A stretch of DNA of 64,000 nucleotides from Christiangramia portivictoriae DSM 23547 (GTDB lineage Bacteria > Bacteroidota > Bacteroidia > Flavobacteriales > Flavobacteriaceae): NCBI RefSeq assembly GCF_000423045.1, contig NZ_AUHF01000001.1:124001-188000 (forward strand), given 5' to 3'. Shown here piece after piece: positions 55,659-64,000 of the stretch; position 1 is the first letter of the stretch, and each line of letters starts with the position of its first letter. Made by a program: the position numbers and the translations under genes. Under the pieces are notes generated by a model that made no database searches, had not been told where the DNA came from, and saw nothing but the letters and a program-made list of their open reading frames with translations.

Positions 55659-56936
55659 TTAGTTGTTCAATCGCTCAAAAGCCTGTCTTGCTAATTCATC
55701 CTGGTGATCTGGATGTGCTATCGAGATCAATGCCTCCGCTCGTTGTTTCAGATTCTTCCCGAAAAGATCAACCACTCCATATTCAGTAGCAATATAATGT
55801 ACATGGGCACGGGTAGTGGTCACTCCGGCACCTTCTTTTAGATAAGGAACTATCTTGGAAACTCCATTTTTAGTGATAGAAGGCATCGCAATAATCGCTT
55901 TTCCTCCATGAGAAAGTGAAGCACCTCTTATAAAGTCCATTTGACCACCCACTCCCGAATACTGAATCTTCCCAATGGTATCTGCACAAACCTGGCCGGT
56001 TAGGTCAATTTCTATCGCCGAGTTGATCGCGGTCACCTTTGGATTCCTTCTAATGATGGCCGTATCATTGGTGTAAGCAGCTTCCTTAAAATGCACCAGT
56101 GGATTATCATCTACGAAATCATATAACTTCGGGGAACCAACCGCAAAACAGGTAACCAGTTTGCCGGTTTTGATCTCTTTTTCTTCACCAGTGATGACTC
56201 CCTTTTCGATAAGTGGTAGAATTCCATCTGAGAACATCTCCGTATGAATTCCCAGTCTTTTATGATTGGTAAGATTGTTCAGCACCACATTAGGAATTCC
56301 TCCAATTCCCATTTGTAGCGTTGCGCCATCCTCTACCAGACCTGCCACGTGCCTTCCTATCTGTTTCTCAATTTCAGTAGGTTCAGCTGGATGTGCAGCA
56401 TGAATTGGCTGGTTTACCTCGATAGCAGCATCAATCTGACTTATATGGATAATCCCGTCGCCATGTGTTCTAGGAACATGAGGATTCACCTGGGCGATCA
56501 CTTTCTTTGCATTTTGAATGGCAGGTAGCGTAATATCTACGGAAACTCCCAGAGAACAATATCCATGCTTATCTGGCGGGGAAACCTGGATAAAAGCAAA
56601 ATCAATGGGAAGAATATTTCTTCGGAAGAGCACATGGATCTCACTTAGAAAAATAGGAATATAAGCTCCATAATCTGAATTCACTGCCTTTCTAACGTTT
56701 CCACCCACAAAACAACTATTGGTCTTAAACGATTCCTGGTAGGGAGCTTGAGTATAAAGAGCTGTCCCCTCCGTATGGATCTGTATGACTTCTACATTAT
56801 TAAGGTCCTGGTATCTCTCACAAAGTGCGTCTATTAATATATTTGGTGTCATAGCAGCTCCCTGCAGGAACACTCTCTGGTTAGATCTTACTTCCTTTAC
56901 AGCGTCCTGGGCTGATACAATTTTTAGATCATTCAT
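55659..56936 (-). CDS. Acetyl-CoA hydrolase/transferase family CoA-transferase
   Basis: A protein of 425 residues, matching the 4-hydroxybutyrate/acetate CoA-transferase type (Cat1/Cat2-like). GNVRKAVNSDYGAYIPIFLSEI, QVSPPDKHGYCSLGVSVD, GIGGIPNVVLN and HTEMFSDGILPL (catalytic Glu near 233) are present, with GGQMDFIRGASLSHGGKAIIAMPS near the end. It moves CoA between acyl groups, probably acetate or succinate, in the cytoplasm. It may serve overflow or fermentation under low oxygen. It follows a YceI gene by 60 nt, but no Crp/Fnr-type palindrome lies directly before it. Confidence 0.9.
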   Translation of the reverse strand: MNDLKIVSAQDAVKEVRSNQRVFLQGAAMTPNILIDALCERYQDLNNVEVIQIHTEGTALYTQAPYQESFKTNSCFVGGNVRKAVNSDYGAYIPIFLSEIHVLFRRNILPIDFAFIQVSPPDKHGYCSLGVSVDITLPAIQNAKKVIAQVNPHVPRTHGDGIIHISQIDAAIEVNQPIHAAHPAEPTEIEKQIGRHVAGLVEDGATLQMGIGGIPNVVLNNLTNHKRLGIHTEMFSDGILPLIEKGVITGEEKEIKTGKLVTCFAVGSPKLYDFVDDNPLVHFKEAAYTNDTAIIRRNPKVTAINSAIEIDLTGQVCADTIGKIQYSGVGGQMDFIRGASLSHGGKAIIAMPSITKNGVSKIVPYLKEGAGVTTTRAHVHYIATEYGVVDLFGKNLKQRAEALISIAHPDHQDELARQAFERLNN

Positions 56937-56996
56937 TTTTTTATGTTTTGGTAAATTTTGTCAACATTATAATTTAAAGAAAATCTTAGAGCTATT

Positions 56997-57563
56997 CTAA
57001 CGTGCTAACTTTAAATCGAAAGCCACCTCAATATGTTCGTCGACTATGATAAGACCCATCGCTTTCCTAGGAGGCTCAAGTCCAAAGTCTCTAATATTCA
57101 TTCTGAATTTTCCTTTAAAACGTTGTTCATGTATGCTAACTGGCAACTTGTAATGGTTGGTTTGACCAGCCAGTTCTACTCGAATTTCTGCTTCGGGTTC
57201 TTCTGAAGTTAAGTCTCTAACCTGCACAATATCGATCACGATCTGTGGATACGAATCGCTCTTTAAAAGATCCTGAAAATCTGAGTTCATCTTTCTATTA
57301 CCGCAATCAAACCCTTTGGTAAGCAAATTTAGCTGCAGGTCAGAAAACTTTATAAGATCGTACTCATGAAGGTATTTTACCTGTTTACTATCTGAGATCA
57401 GTTCTATATCGAATTCACAATGAAACTTATTCACGTTCGTACTTCCCGAGATGATCAATTTACTGTCTGGAAGTAGCCGGATCGTTTCCTTTTCGAAATC
57501 GTTCTGAGCCTGGTTAGACCATCCAAACAGCACAAATCCAATGCAAATTAAAAGTCGTTTCAT
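56997..57563 (-). CDS. YceI-family periplasmic protein (copy 2)
   Basis: A protein of 188 residues with signal peptide (LLICIGFVLFGWSNQAQ). YceI-type lipocalin-like pattern: LIISGSTNVNKFHCEFD at the start, RMNIRDFGLEPPRKAMGLIIVDEHIEVAFDL at the end. YceI proteins bind isoprenoid lipids such as polyprenyl chains. A second, diverged YceI gene lies on the other side of the porin gene. Confidence 0.87.
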   Translation of the reverse strand: MKRLLICIGFVLFGWSNQAQNDFEKETIRLLPDSKLIISGSTNVNKFHCEFDIELISDSKQVKYLHEYDLIKFSDLQLNLLTKGFDCGNRKMNSDFQDLLKSDSYPQIVIDIVQVRDLTSEEPEAEIRVELAGQTNHYKLPVSIHEQRFKGKFRMNIRDFGLEPPRKAMGLIIVDEHIEVAFDLKLAR

Positions 57564-57592
57564 GATCAGAAAATTTTGAGGTTATTAAAAAT

Positions 57593-57635
57593 AGGGTAGC
57601 ATATTTAGTCCCTTATGGCCTAATTATGCTACCCT
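57593..57635 (-). terminator. Long-loop hairpin between porin and YceI copy 2
   Basis: AGGGTAGCATA / TATGCTACCCT, perfect 11-bp stem with a 21-nt loop that holds an inner TTAG/CTAA pair. On the minus strand it is followed by ATTTTTAATA. It probably terminates or attenuates the YceI-porin transcript before YceI copy 2. Confidence 0.6.
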
Positions 57636-57654
57636 TACAAGCATTGATTCTGGA

Positions 57655-58923
57655 TTAGAAGCTTATTGCCGCTTCTACCATAAGGCCATCAAACTTTCCT
57701 CCGTGGTGAATGTCGGTAACAGGATACCCATCATAGTCCTGGGTTACATATTCCAGTTTCATTAGAATATTCTTGGTCATGAACCATCCTGCTGCAAGTT
57801 GAAATCTATTTACATCGATGTCCTCACCGCTGCTAAGTTCCCCGTCTACCATACCGTAACGTCCACCTATATGAAAATCGTTGTTATTTCCAAATCTGTA
57901 AAGAAGCTCTCCACTATACTGGTTGTAAGTCCTGTTATCAGACTGGCCACCATCTCTACCTGAAGTTGTTTCAAAAATTCCGAAGAATTCAAGTCCGCCA
58001 ACTTTCACGAATGGGTTGATCATGATAGAGGTCATTTTATTTCTGAAATCCGGTACAACCATACCACCTCTAAAACCATCACCACCACCTTCTACATCAC
58101 TCAATACCTCGTAATATCTGGATCCGGCACGGTCACCTCTGTAAAGATAAACTCCTCTGGCATCATTGTGAGCACTGTGGTATACAGATCCTGTAAGTCT
58201 GAATCTTCCATTTTCAGAAAACTGGTTATCAAATCCTAATTTAGCAAGGAATGAAGGGCTGGTTTGGTCTTTATCAGATACATTTTGATTAAGCTTACCA
58301 TTGGTGATACCAACCATTCCTAACCATGGACCATCAAAGTAATATAGTTCTGCTCCAACTTCAGTAGTAAATGCATCCATGATGTAGTTACCAACAAAAG
58401 GGTTGTAAGTAGACATGGCATTATCTGTTCTTCTAAAGTGGGCATCACCATAGTTATTTTCCATGTGACCAATCTTAATTCTTAAATGATCCATTAGATC
58501 TTCAGCAAATCCTTCGCTAATAAAATTAAGTTTATCCACCTGGATGTACCCACCTTTCACATAGGCTTCGTTGTGGTGTTGAGAAGAAAGGTAAGTTCTC
58601 AAGTGCATTCTTACTCCGTCGTATAGTGCCACATCAAGATCCAGGTTGGCTGTTGCCAGGTTAAAATTGTTTCCAAGATCTACCAGTTCTATCGGTCCTT
58701 CGTTTTCCTGGCTTAAAGTCTGGAACTGGATAGTGGAAGCACCACCAACTCTTACATGTACACCGTCGAATGTGGTTACGGTATCCTTTGGAGCTTCAAA
58801 TTGATTGATACCTCTCTGGTCACGGTAACGGAAGTTATCAAGATCACGTTGCGTCTGAGCCATTGCTGGCATGGCCATGAGGGCCATTAATACGATACTT
58901 AAGTATGTGGTGAAAGTTCTCAT
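57655..58923 (-). CDS. Outer membrane porin (phosphate-selective porin O/P-like)
   Basis: A protein of 422 residues with signal peptide (LMALMAMPAMAQ). Alternating aromatic/hydrophobic strands throughout (LDVALYDGVRMHLRTYLSS, YSGELLYRFGNNNDFHIGGRYG, NILMKLEYVTQDY) and a terminal strand ending in Phe (LMVEAAISF) mark a 16-strand beta barrel. Substrate unknown. It lies 22 nt after YceI copy 1 and is probably in its operon. Confidence 0.85.
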   Translation of the reverse strand: MRTFTTYLSIVLMALMAMPAMAQTQRDLDNFRYRDQRGINQFEAPKDTVTTFDGVHVRVGGASTIQFQTLSQENEGPIELVDLGNNFNLATANLDLDVALYDGVRMHLRTYLSSQHHNEAYVKGGYIQVDKLNFISEGFAEDLMDHLRIKIGHMENNYGDAHFRRTDNAMSTYNPFVGNYIMDAFTTEVGAELYYFDGPWLGMVGITNGKLNQNVSDKDQTSPSFLAKLGFDNQFSENGRFRLTGSVYHSAHNDARGVYLYRGDRAGSRYYEVLSDVEGGGDGFRGGMVVPDFRNKMTSIMINPFVKVGGLEFFGIFETTSGRDGGQSDNRTYNQYSGELLYRFGNNNDFHIGGRYGMVDGELSSGEDIDVNRFQLAAGWFMTKNILMKLEYVTQDYDGYPVTDIHHGGKFDGLMVEAAISF

Positions 58924-58945
58924 AATTATTGATTTTAAGGTTGAA

Positions 58946-59527
58946 TTATTTTCTATTGAACTGGGATTCGAATTTTACAACGACATCTTCTCCTGTGGTG
59001 ATGGTTCCAAACATTGCTGTTGGAGCTTCCACACCAAAACTGGTCATGTTAAGCTTATGCTCCCCTGTAAGAGTGATCGCGTTGGAGGAAGATTTTAGCT
59101 TGAAATCGAGTTTTATATCCCGTTTTGTTCCTGCGATCTCCAAACTTCCCGTGGTCTTTATATTATAGATACCAGTGGAAACTTTCTCGATGCTCTGTAC
59201 ATCCTTTAGTTTGAAGGTGATCTGCTTATATTTATTTGTATTTAAAGCTTTATAGGTATTCTTGTCCATCCCGCTTTTTCCACTCATCAGGCTTTTAGCC
59301 ATTACCGTAAATTCCAGTAGTTCGATATCTTCCAGGCTGGAATCTTCAAATTCCAGGCTTAGATTACCGCCGGTGTTTTCGGCTTTTATGGTCCAGTCGT
59401 GAATATTAGAGGTTCCATCTATGTGAAGACTGGAAGCTTCATTATTCAGTTGGTAGGATTGAGCATTTACTCCAATACTTAGAAGGAATATTGTTGCGAA
59501 CATCATTAAAGTGCTGTAAGGTCTCAT
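58946..59527 (-). CDS. YceI-family periplasmic protein (copy 1)
   Basis: 193 residues from ATG 59527, which yields a proper signal peptide (MRPYSTLMMFATIFLLSIGVNAQ). The upstream in-frame TTG at 59554 would put the start inside the -7 box. YceI pattern: SLHIDGTSNIHDWTIKAENTGG at the start, LNMTSFGVEAPTAMFGTITTGEDVVVKFE at the end. It likely binds a lipid or quinone-like molecule in the periplasm. First gene of the operon with the porin, with a Crp/Fnr-type site upstream. Confidence 0.9.
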   Translation of the reverse strand: MRPYSTLMMFATIFLLSIGVNAQSYQLNNEASSLHIDGTSNIHDWTIKAENTGGNLSLEFEDSSLEDIELLEFTVMAKSLMSGKSGMDKNTYKALNTNKYKQITFKLKDVQSIEKVSTGIYNIKTTGSLEIAGTKRDIKLDFKLKSSSNAITLTGEHKLNMTSFGVEAPTAMFGTITTGEDVVVKFESQFNRK

Positions 59528-59551
59528 ATCATTTACATTTTTAAATCTGTA

Positions 59552-59594
59552 CAAAGATGCTGTAGGGATAGGACGTAAATTATGATGAATGTCA
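59552..59594 (-). promoter_or_regulatory. Crp/Fnr-type site and -7-like box of the YceI-porin operon
   Basis: Minus strand TGAC-ATTC-ATCA (59583-59594) and CATCTTTG starting at 59559, 24 nt from the site edge. The site centre is about 61 nt before the ATG at 59527. Confidence 0.6.
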
Positions 59595-59660
59595 GCTTTT
59601 GAAATATTTTAAAACCTCGTGAGCTAGCGAAAGCCTTATAGTTGTAAAGAATGTATTCGA

Positions 59661-59703
59661 TGACGCCCGTCATATTTTAAGGAGATCAAATTGGACAGTT
59701 TTG
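59661..59703 (+). promoter_or_regulatory. Crp/Fnr-type site and -7-like box of ccoI
   Basis: TGAC-GCCC-GTCA (59661-59672), perfect arms, and CAGTTTTG (59696-59703), which starts 24 nt after the site edge. About 61 nt from site centre to the ATG. Back to back with the YceI-porin promoter. Confidence 0.72.
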
Positions 59704-59727
59704 TAGCCTTAATTTTATTTGTGATAT

Positions 59728-62112
59728 ATGGAATCATGTTTTCATTGCGGCGAGGATTGCCTGGAGGAATTGATCACCTTTGAGAAGAAATCATTTTGCT
59801 GTGCTGGTTGTAAAACTGTTTTCGAGATCTTAAATAGTAATGATCTCTCCTATTATTATGACCTGCAGGAAGCGCCCGGAATTTCTCCAAAGCTAAAAGA
59901 TGATAAATATGAATACCTCGAAAATGCAGAGATTGTAGACAGGCTTCTGGAATTCGATCATGAGAAAACACAAATAGTATCATTCAGCATTCCATCTATA
60001 CATTGTAGTTCCTGTATCTGGATCCTTGAAAACCTTCATAAACTTCATAGCGGAGTGAAAAGTTCGCAGGTAGACTTTCCGAAGAAAACGATCAGAATAA
60101 GCTTTACTGCTGAAGAGATCAGCCTGAAAAACCTGGTAGTTCTACTTAGCAGGATTGGATACGAACCAAATATTTATCTGGACAATTTCGAGAAAAAAGA
60201 ATCTGAGCATGATCGAAGCCTGATCTATAAACTCGGCGTGGCTGGTTTTGCTTTTGGAAATATCATGTTTCTTTCGTTTCCTGAATATTTTGAGATCAAT
60301 GAATTCTGGCTGGATCAGTTCAAATATTTGTTTCGTTGGTTAATGTTCAGTTTTTCACTGCCGGTGGTATTTTATTCGGGTAAGGATTATTTCATTTCTG
60401 CCTATAAAGGACTTAGATCTGGAATGCTGAATATTGATGTTCCTATTGCCCTGGGAATTTTCGTGCTATTCGTGAGAAGTACTGCAGAAATTGTACTCGA
60501 CCTGGGAACGGGATTTTTCGATAGCCTTAGCGGACTCGTATTTTTCCTTCTCCTCGGAAAGTTCTTTCAACAAAAAACCTATTCGTTTCTTTCTTTTGAA
60601 AGAGATTATAAATCATATTTTCCTATTGCTGTTACCCGTATCTCTTCTGAAGATGAACAAGTTGAAGAACAGGTTCAGGTCTATAAGATCAGGAAAGGTG
60701 ATACTGTGCTCATTAGAAATGAAGAACTTATCCCAATGGACGCTGAAATTCTGGAAGGACAGGCGAACATTGACTACAGTTTTGTCACCGGGGAAGCAGA
60801 CCTTGTGAATAAAGCTGAAGGAGATAAAGTCTACGCAGGAGGAAGGCAAAAAGGCAGCATAATTAAACTGAAGGTTCTCAAGCCGGTAGAGCAGAGCTAT
60901 TTAACCGAATTGTGGAGTAATGAGGTGTTCCAGAAGGACAGATCTTTCGGTTTCCAGTCGCTTACCAACAGGATTAGTAAAAATTTTACCATTGCCGTGC
61001 TAAGTATTGCAGTCCTGGCTACCACTTTCTGGCTGTTCGCAGATCCATCAAAAGCATGGAACGTATTCACCGCGGTATTAATTATTGCCTGTCCCTGTGC
61101 GATCGCCCTTGCTGCGCCTTTTACCCTTGGTAACCTGCTTAGAATTTTCGGAAAGAAAGGAATCTATCTAAAGGACGCTTCAGTAATAGAAAGAATGGCG
61201 GCAATTGATACAGTAGTTTTTGATAAAACCGGAACGATCACCACGACGGGACAAACCACTGCTGAATATGAGGGACTTGAACTAAGTGATAAAGAACTTC
61301 AAATGCTGGGTGGTAGTCTAAAAGCCTCTTCACATCCTTTGAGCAGATCATTGTATTCGATCCTTCAGCATCACGGTATACGAACGCCCGATAGCTATAA
61401 AGAATATGTGGGCGCAGGAATTGAATGCGATTTCGAAGGAAATCGTATAAAAATCGGCTCAGCAAGATTTACCGGAGAAAGTGATTCCGAAGAAATTAGT
61501 AATGGGAAAACTGCAGTTCATATAAGTTCGAATGAGCAATATAAAGGTTGCTTCAGTTTTAGAAATACTTATAGAAAAGGAATGTCTGGCCTGTTCCAGC
61601 AACTTTCCAGGGACAAATACATCATTGTACTTTCCGGAGATAATGAGGGGGAGCGCGATCGTTTGCTAAGTTTACTTCCTGTGGAATCGGGAATACACTT
61701 TAACCAGAAGCCCGGTGATAAACTTGAGTTCATTAGACAACTACAGCATGGAAGCCGCAAGGTAATGATGGTTGGAGATGGCCTGAATGATGCCGGAGCC
61801 CTTGCGCAAAGTGAAATTGGAATTGCAGTTTCAGAAAATATCAATGTATTTTCTCCTGCCTGTGATGGCGTGATGGATGCCTCCATATTATCGAATTTAG
61901 CCGATTATTTTCAGCTGGCTAAAAAGGGAGTCAGTATTATCCAGGCGAGCTTTATACTATCTCTCGTGTATAATATTACCGGACTTGCCTTTGCAGTCAC
62001 CGGGAATCTTATGCCCGTGGTCGCTGCGATCCTTATGCCGCTAAGCTCCATAAGCATCGTGATCTTTACAACGCTCGCCACTCAAATTCTATCAAAAAAG
62101 CTTAAAAAATAA
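59728..62112 (+). CDS. ccoI: Copper-type P1B-ATPase for cbb3 oxidase assembly
   Basis: A protein of 794 residues. N-terminal Cys-rich zinc-finger-like segment (CFHCGEDC ... CCAGC) typical of CcoI/FixI, HMA domain with HCSSC (about 92-96), membrane helices, CPC motif in ACPCAIALAAP (about 453-463), phosphorylation site Asp499 in DKTGTIT, and hinge GDGLNDAGAL (about 690). It exports copper for delivery to the cbb3 cytochrome oxidase. ccoS and ccoN follow directly, confirming the role. Confidence 0.95.
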   Translation: MESCFHCGEDCLEELITFEKKSFCCAGCKTVFEILNSNDLSYYYDLQEAPGISPKLKDDKYEYLENAEIVDRLLEFDHEKTQIVSFSIPSIHCSSCIWILENLHKLHSGVKSSQVDFPKKTIRISFTAEEISLKNLVVLLSRIGYEPNIYLDNFEKKESEHDRSLIYKLGVAGFAFGNIMFLSFPEYFEINEFWLDQFKYLFRWLMFSFSLPVVFYSGKDYFISAYKGLRSGMLNIDVPIALGIFVLFVRSTAEIVLDLGTGFFDSLSGLVFFLLLGKFFQQKTYSFLSFERDYKSYFPIAVTRISSEDEQVEEQVQVYKIRKGDTVLIRNEELIPMDAEILEGQANIDYSFVTGEADLVNKAEGDKVYAGGRQKGSIIKLKVLKPVEQSYLTELWSNEVFQKDRSFGFQSLTNRISKNFTIAVLSIAVLATTFWLFADPSKAWNVFTAVLIIACPCAIALAAPFTLGNLLRIFGKKGIYLKDASVIERMAAIDTVVFDKTGTITTTGQTTAEYEGLELSDKELQMLGGSLKASSHPLSRSLYSILQHHGIRTPDSYKEYVGAGIECDFEGNRIKIGSARFTGESDSEEISNGKTAVHISSNEQYKGCFSFRNTYRKGMSGLFQQLSRDKYIIVLSGDNEGERDRLLSLLPVESGIHFNQKPGDKLEFIRQLQHGSRKVMMVGDGLNDAGALAQSEIGIAVSENINVFSPACDGVMDASILSNLADYFQLAKKGVSIIQASFILSLVYNITGLAFAVTGNLMPVVAAILMPLSSISIVIFTTLATQILSKKLKK

Positions 62113-62128
62113 AATAAAATCTCAAAGC

Positions 62129-62171
62129 TGACAATCGTCATTTTTTAGAGCCTTTCCTCGAAATACTTTTA
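62129..62171 (+). promoter_or_regulatory. Crp/Fnr-type site and -7-like box of ccoS-ccoN
   Basis: TGAC-AATC-GTCA (62129-62140), perfect arms, and TACTTTTA (62164-62171), starting 24 nt after the site edge. It gives the oxidase operon a promoter separate from that of ccoI. Confidence 0.72.
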
Positions 62172-62190
62172 CACCCAGATTAACAGAATA

Positions 62191-62385
62191 ATGAGCATTA
62201 TCTACATGTTACTGGCTATTAGTGTTGTGGTGGCCATCATCTTTTTCGTAGCCTTTATAGTTTCAGTCAGGAAAGGCCAGTATGATGATGTATATACACC
62301 CTCTGTACGAATGCTTTTTGAAGATGAACTTGTTAAATCTCCAGCGAAAGAAAATCAACCCGTCAATAAAGAGAAATTTAATTAA
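62191..62385 (+). CDS. ccoS: cbb3 oxidase assembly protein CcoS
   Basis: A protein of 64 residues with one N-terminal membrane helix (MSIIYMLLAISVVVAIIFFVAFIVSV) and a short cytoplasmic tail with KGQYDDVYTPSVRMLFED, as in CcoS. Needed for cofactor insertion into the cbb3 oxidase. Two nucleotides separate it from the ccoN start. Confidence 0.93.
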   Translation: MSIIYMLLAISVVVAIIFFVAFIVSVRKGQYDDVYTPSVRMLFEDELVKSPAKENQPVNKEKFN

Positions 62386-62387
62386 TT

Positions 62388-64000
62388 ATGGATCTACAGC
62401 AATTCTATTACGATAATAAGATCGTAAAGAAATTTATCATTGCCACCATGTTCTGGGGCATAATTGGTATGAGCGTTGGCTTACTGCTCGCTTTTATGTT
62501 CATTTTTCCAAATATAACCGAAGGTATACCCTGGCTTAGCTTTGGTAGATTAAGGCCGCTGCATACCAACGCGGTAATCTTCGCATTTGTAGGGAATGCT
62601 ATCTTCGCCGGGGTATACTATTCTACCCAGCGTCTTTTAAAGGCGAGGATGTGGAGCGATGCCCTTAGTAATATCAACTTTTGGGGATGGCAGCTTATAA
62701 TCATTGGAGCAGCGATCACTTTGCCATTAGGGTATACTTCCTCTAAAGAGTATGCAGAACTGGAATGGCCTTTTGATATTGCGATCGCCGTGATCTGGGT
62801 AGCCTTTGGTGCCAATCTTATTGGTACGATGATTAAAAGGAGACAACGCCACCTGTATGTGGCGATCTGGTTTTATCTTGCCACGTTCGTAACCGTTGCT
62901 GTACTCCATATCGTTAATAATATTGAAATTCCTGTAAGCGCTTTAAAAAGTTATTCTTTTTATTCAGGTGTTCAGGATGCCCTTGTACAATGGTGGTACG
63001 GGCATAATGCCGTAGCATTCTTCCTTACTACTCCTTTCCTTGGATTGATGTATTACTTTGTTCCAAAGGCTGCAAATCGTCCTGTATATTCTTACCGACT
63101 ATCGATCATTCACTTCTGGTCGCTGATATTTATCTATATCTGGGCTGGACCTCACCACTTACTATATACATCTTTGCCAGATTGGGCACAAAACCTTGGA
63201 GTTGCCTTTTCTGTAATGCTACTATTCCCATCATGGGGTGGAATGATCAATGGTCTGCTAACGCTTCGTGGAGCCTGGGATAAAGTTAGAGTAGACCCTG
63301 TATTGAAATTTATGGTGGTGGCAATTACCGGGTATGGAATGGCAACTTTTGAAGGTCCCATGCTTTCCCTTAAGAATGTAAATGCCATCGCACATTTTAG
63401 TGACTGGATCATTGCACACGTACATGTTGGAGCACTGGCATGGAATGGTTTTATGACCTTCGGGATGATCTACTGGCTGGTACCAAGATTGTTCAAAACA
63501 AAACTATATTCACTTAAACTGGCGAATACACATTTCTGGATAGGAACGCTGGGAATTATCATTTACGCATTGCCAATGTATGTTGCGGGATTCGTACAGG
63601 CTTCTATGTGGAAACAGTTCAATCCAGATGGAACCCTAACCTACGGTAACTTTCTGGAAACAGTTACGCAGATCATTCCAATGTACTGGATGAGAGCTAT
63701 TGGTGGAAGTTTATACATCGTAGGTGCTTTCGTAATGCTTTATAATATTGTAAAAACGATACGCCAGGGTAGTGCTGTGGAAGATGAACTTGCTGAAGCT
63801 GCAGCATTGCAACCGGTGACCAGCAAAAGAACTGCTGGTGAAGCTTACCACAGCTGGCTTGAAAGAAGACCTGTAAAACTTACCATTTTTGCTACCATCG
63901 CTATTCTTATTGGAGGTATTGTGCAAATAGTTCCATCATTAATGGTGGATGAATATGTACCGGTAATTTCCAGTGTAAAACCATACACACCTCTGGAATT
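62388..64000 (+). CDS. ccoN: cbb3-type cytochrome c oxidase, fused CcoN-CcoO (3' end outside window)
   Basis: 537 codons lie in the window with no stop. Heme-copper oxidase subunit I: His ligands in LRPLHTNAVIFAF (low-spin heme), WWYGHNAVAFFLTTPF and WAGPHHLLYTSLP (CuB), and HVHVGALAWNGF (heme ligands). After the last CcoN helix (IGGSLYIVGAFVMLYNIV, about 435-450) the frame continues through a linker into SWLERRPVKLTIFATIAILIGG and VPSLMVDEYVP, which resembles the start of CcoO. Fused CcoNO is usual in flavobacteria. High-affinity terminal oxidase for microaerobic respiration. Confidence 0.95.
   Translation, partial: MDLQQFYYDNKIVKKFIIATMFWGIIGMSVGLLLAFMFIFPNITEGIPWLSFGRLRPLHTNAVIFAFVGNAIFAGVYYSTQRLLKARMWSDALSNINFWGWQLIIIGAAITLPLGYTSSKEYAELEWPFDIAIAVIWVAFGANLIGTMIKRRQRHLYVAIWFYLATFVTVAVLHIVNNIEIPVSALKSYSFYSGVQDALVQWWYGHNAVAFFLTTPFLGLMYYFVPKAANRPVYSYRLSIIHFWSLIFIYIWAGPHHLLYTSLPDWAQNLGVAFSVMLLFPSWGGMINGLLTLRGAWDKVRVDPVLKFMVVAITGYGMATFEGPMLSLKNVNAIAHFSDWIIAHVHVGALAWNGFMTFGMIYWLVPRLFKTKLYSLKLANTHFWIGTLGIIIYALPMYVAGFVQASMWKQFNPDGTLTYGNFLETVTQIIPMYWMRAIGGSLYIVGAFVMLYNIVKTIRQGSAVEDELAEAAALQPVTSKRTAGEAYHSWLERRPVKLTIFATIAILIGGIVQIVPSLMVDEYVPVISSVKPYTPLE

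Noticed and set aside
56940-56963. An eighth Crp/Fnr-type site before the CoA-transferase gene
   Set aside because: Only one TGAC half-site is present (TGAC-AAAA-TTTA), and a box at 24 nt would fall inside the gene.
1-64000. CRISPR arrays, intact rRNA or tRNA genes, insertion sequences with transposase
   Set aside because: None seen; repeats found are the two duplicated segments and isolated hairpins only.

Overview
The window looks like the chromosome of a marine-type Flavobacteriaceae member (Bacteroidota), close to Gramella/Christiangramia in style. The signs are SusC/SusD pairs, one-protein hybrid two-component regulators, lipoproteins with acidic residues after the lipobox Cys, TAnnTTTG-type -7 promoter boxes, few Shine-Dalgarno sequences, and a fused CcoN/CcoO oxidase subunit. 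This assignment is inferred from gene content only.

Layout. (1) 1-7754, minus strand: a phosphorelay (five-PAS hybrid histidine kinase, Hpt protein, single-domain response regulator) followed by a membrane HEAT-repeat protein and the start of a family-2 glycosyltransferase. Upstream of it lie two lipoproteins, one a DUF5694-like protein that seems to lack part of its N-terminal half. (2) 8051-9540: a Bacteroidota tyrosine recombinase beside the 3' half of a tRNA-Met gene with its terminator, a remnant attachment site. (3) 9541-10454: degenerate sequence. (4) 10611-29798 (PUL A) and 30227-46727 (PUL B): two fructan utilization loci in tandem. Each has a periplasmic-binding/kinase/regulator/AraC hybrid sensor, an MFS sugar porter, three GH32 enzymes, SusC/SusD, one or two DUF4960-type surface lipoproteins and a PfkB fructokinase. 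The logic is that of the Bacteroides thetaiotaomicron BT1754-BT1765 fructan locus: surface GH32 and binding proteins, SusCD uptake, periplasmic exo-fructanase, fructose import by MFS, phosphorylation by fructokinase, and sensing by the hybrid regulator. The two fructokinase genes are nearly identical, and so are the promoter plus signal-peptide segments of the two sensors; the rest has diverged. (5) 47019-64000: a low-oxygen/redox region with hemN, deoD, stress proteins, a ribosome hibernation factor, a sensor kinase with a response-regulator/Crp-like regulator, truncated hemoglobin, CoA-transferase, two YceI proteins, a porin, and the cbb3 oxidase genes ccoI, ccoS and ccoN(O).

Two observations stand out. 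First, seven promoters in region 5 carry a TGAC-N4-GTCA-type palindrome whose 3' edge lies 24 nt upstream of the first base of a -7-like box, at class II activator spacing. They link hemN, the hibernation operon, an Usp gene, the hemoglobin operon, the YceI/porin operon, ccoI and ccoS into one apparent Crp/Fnr-type regulon. Second, PUL A has two LamG-GH32 enzymes in which the usual catalytic Asp of the WMNDPNG motif is Glu, together with a changed acid/base motif (WEMP, WELP in place of WECP).
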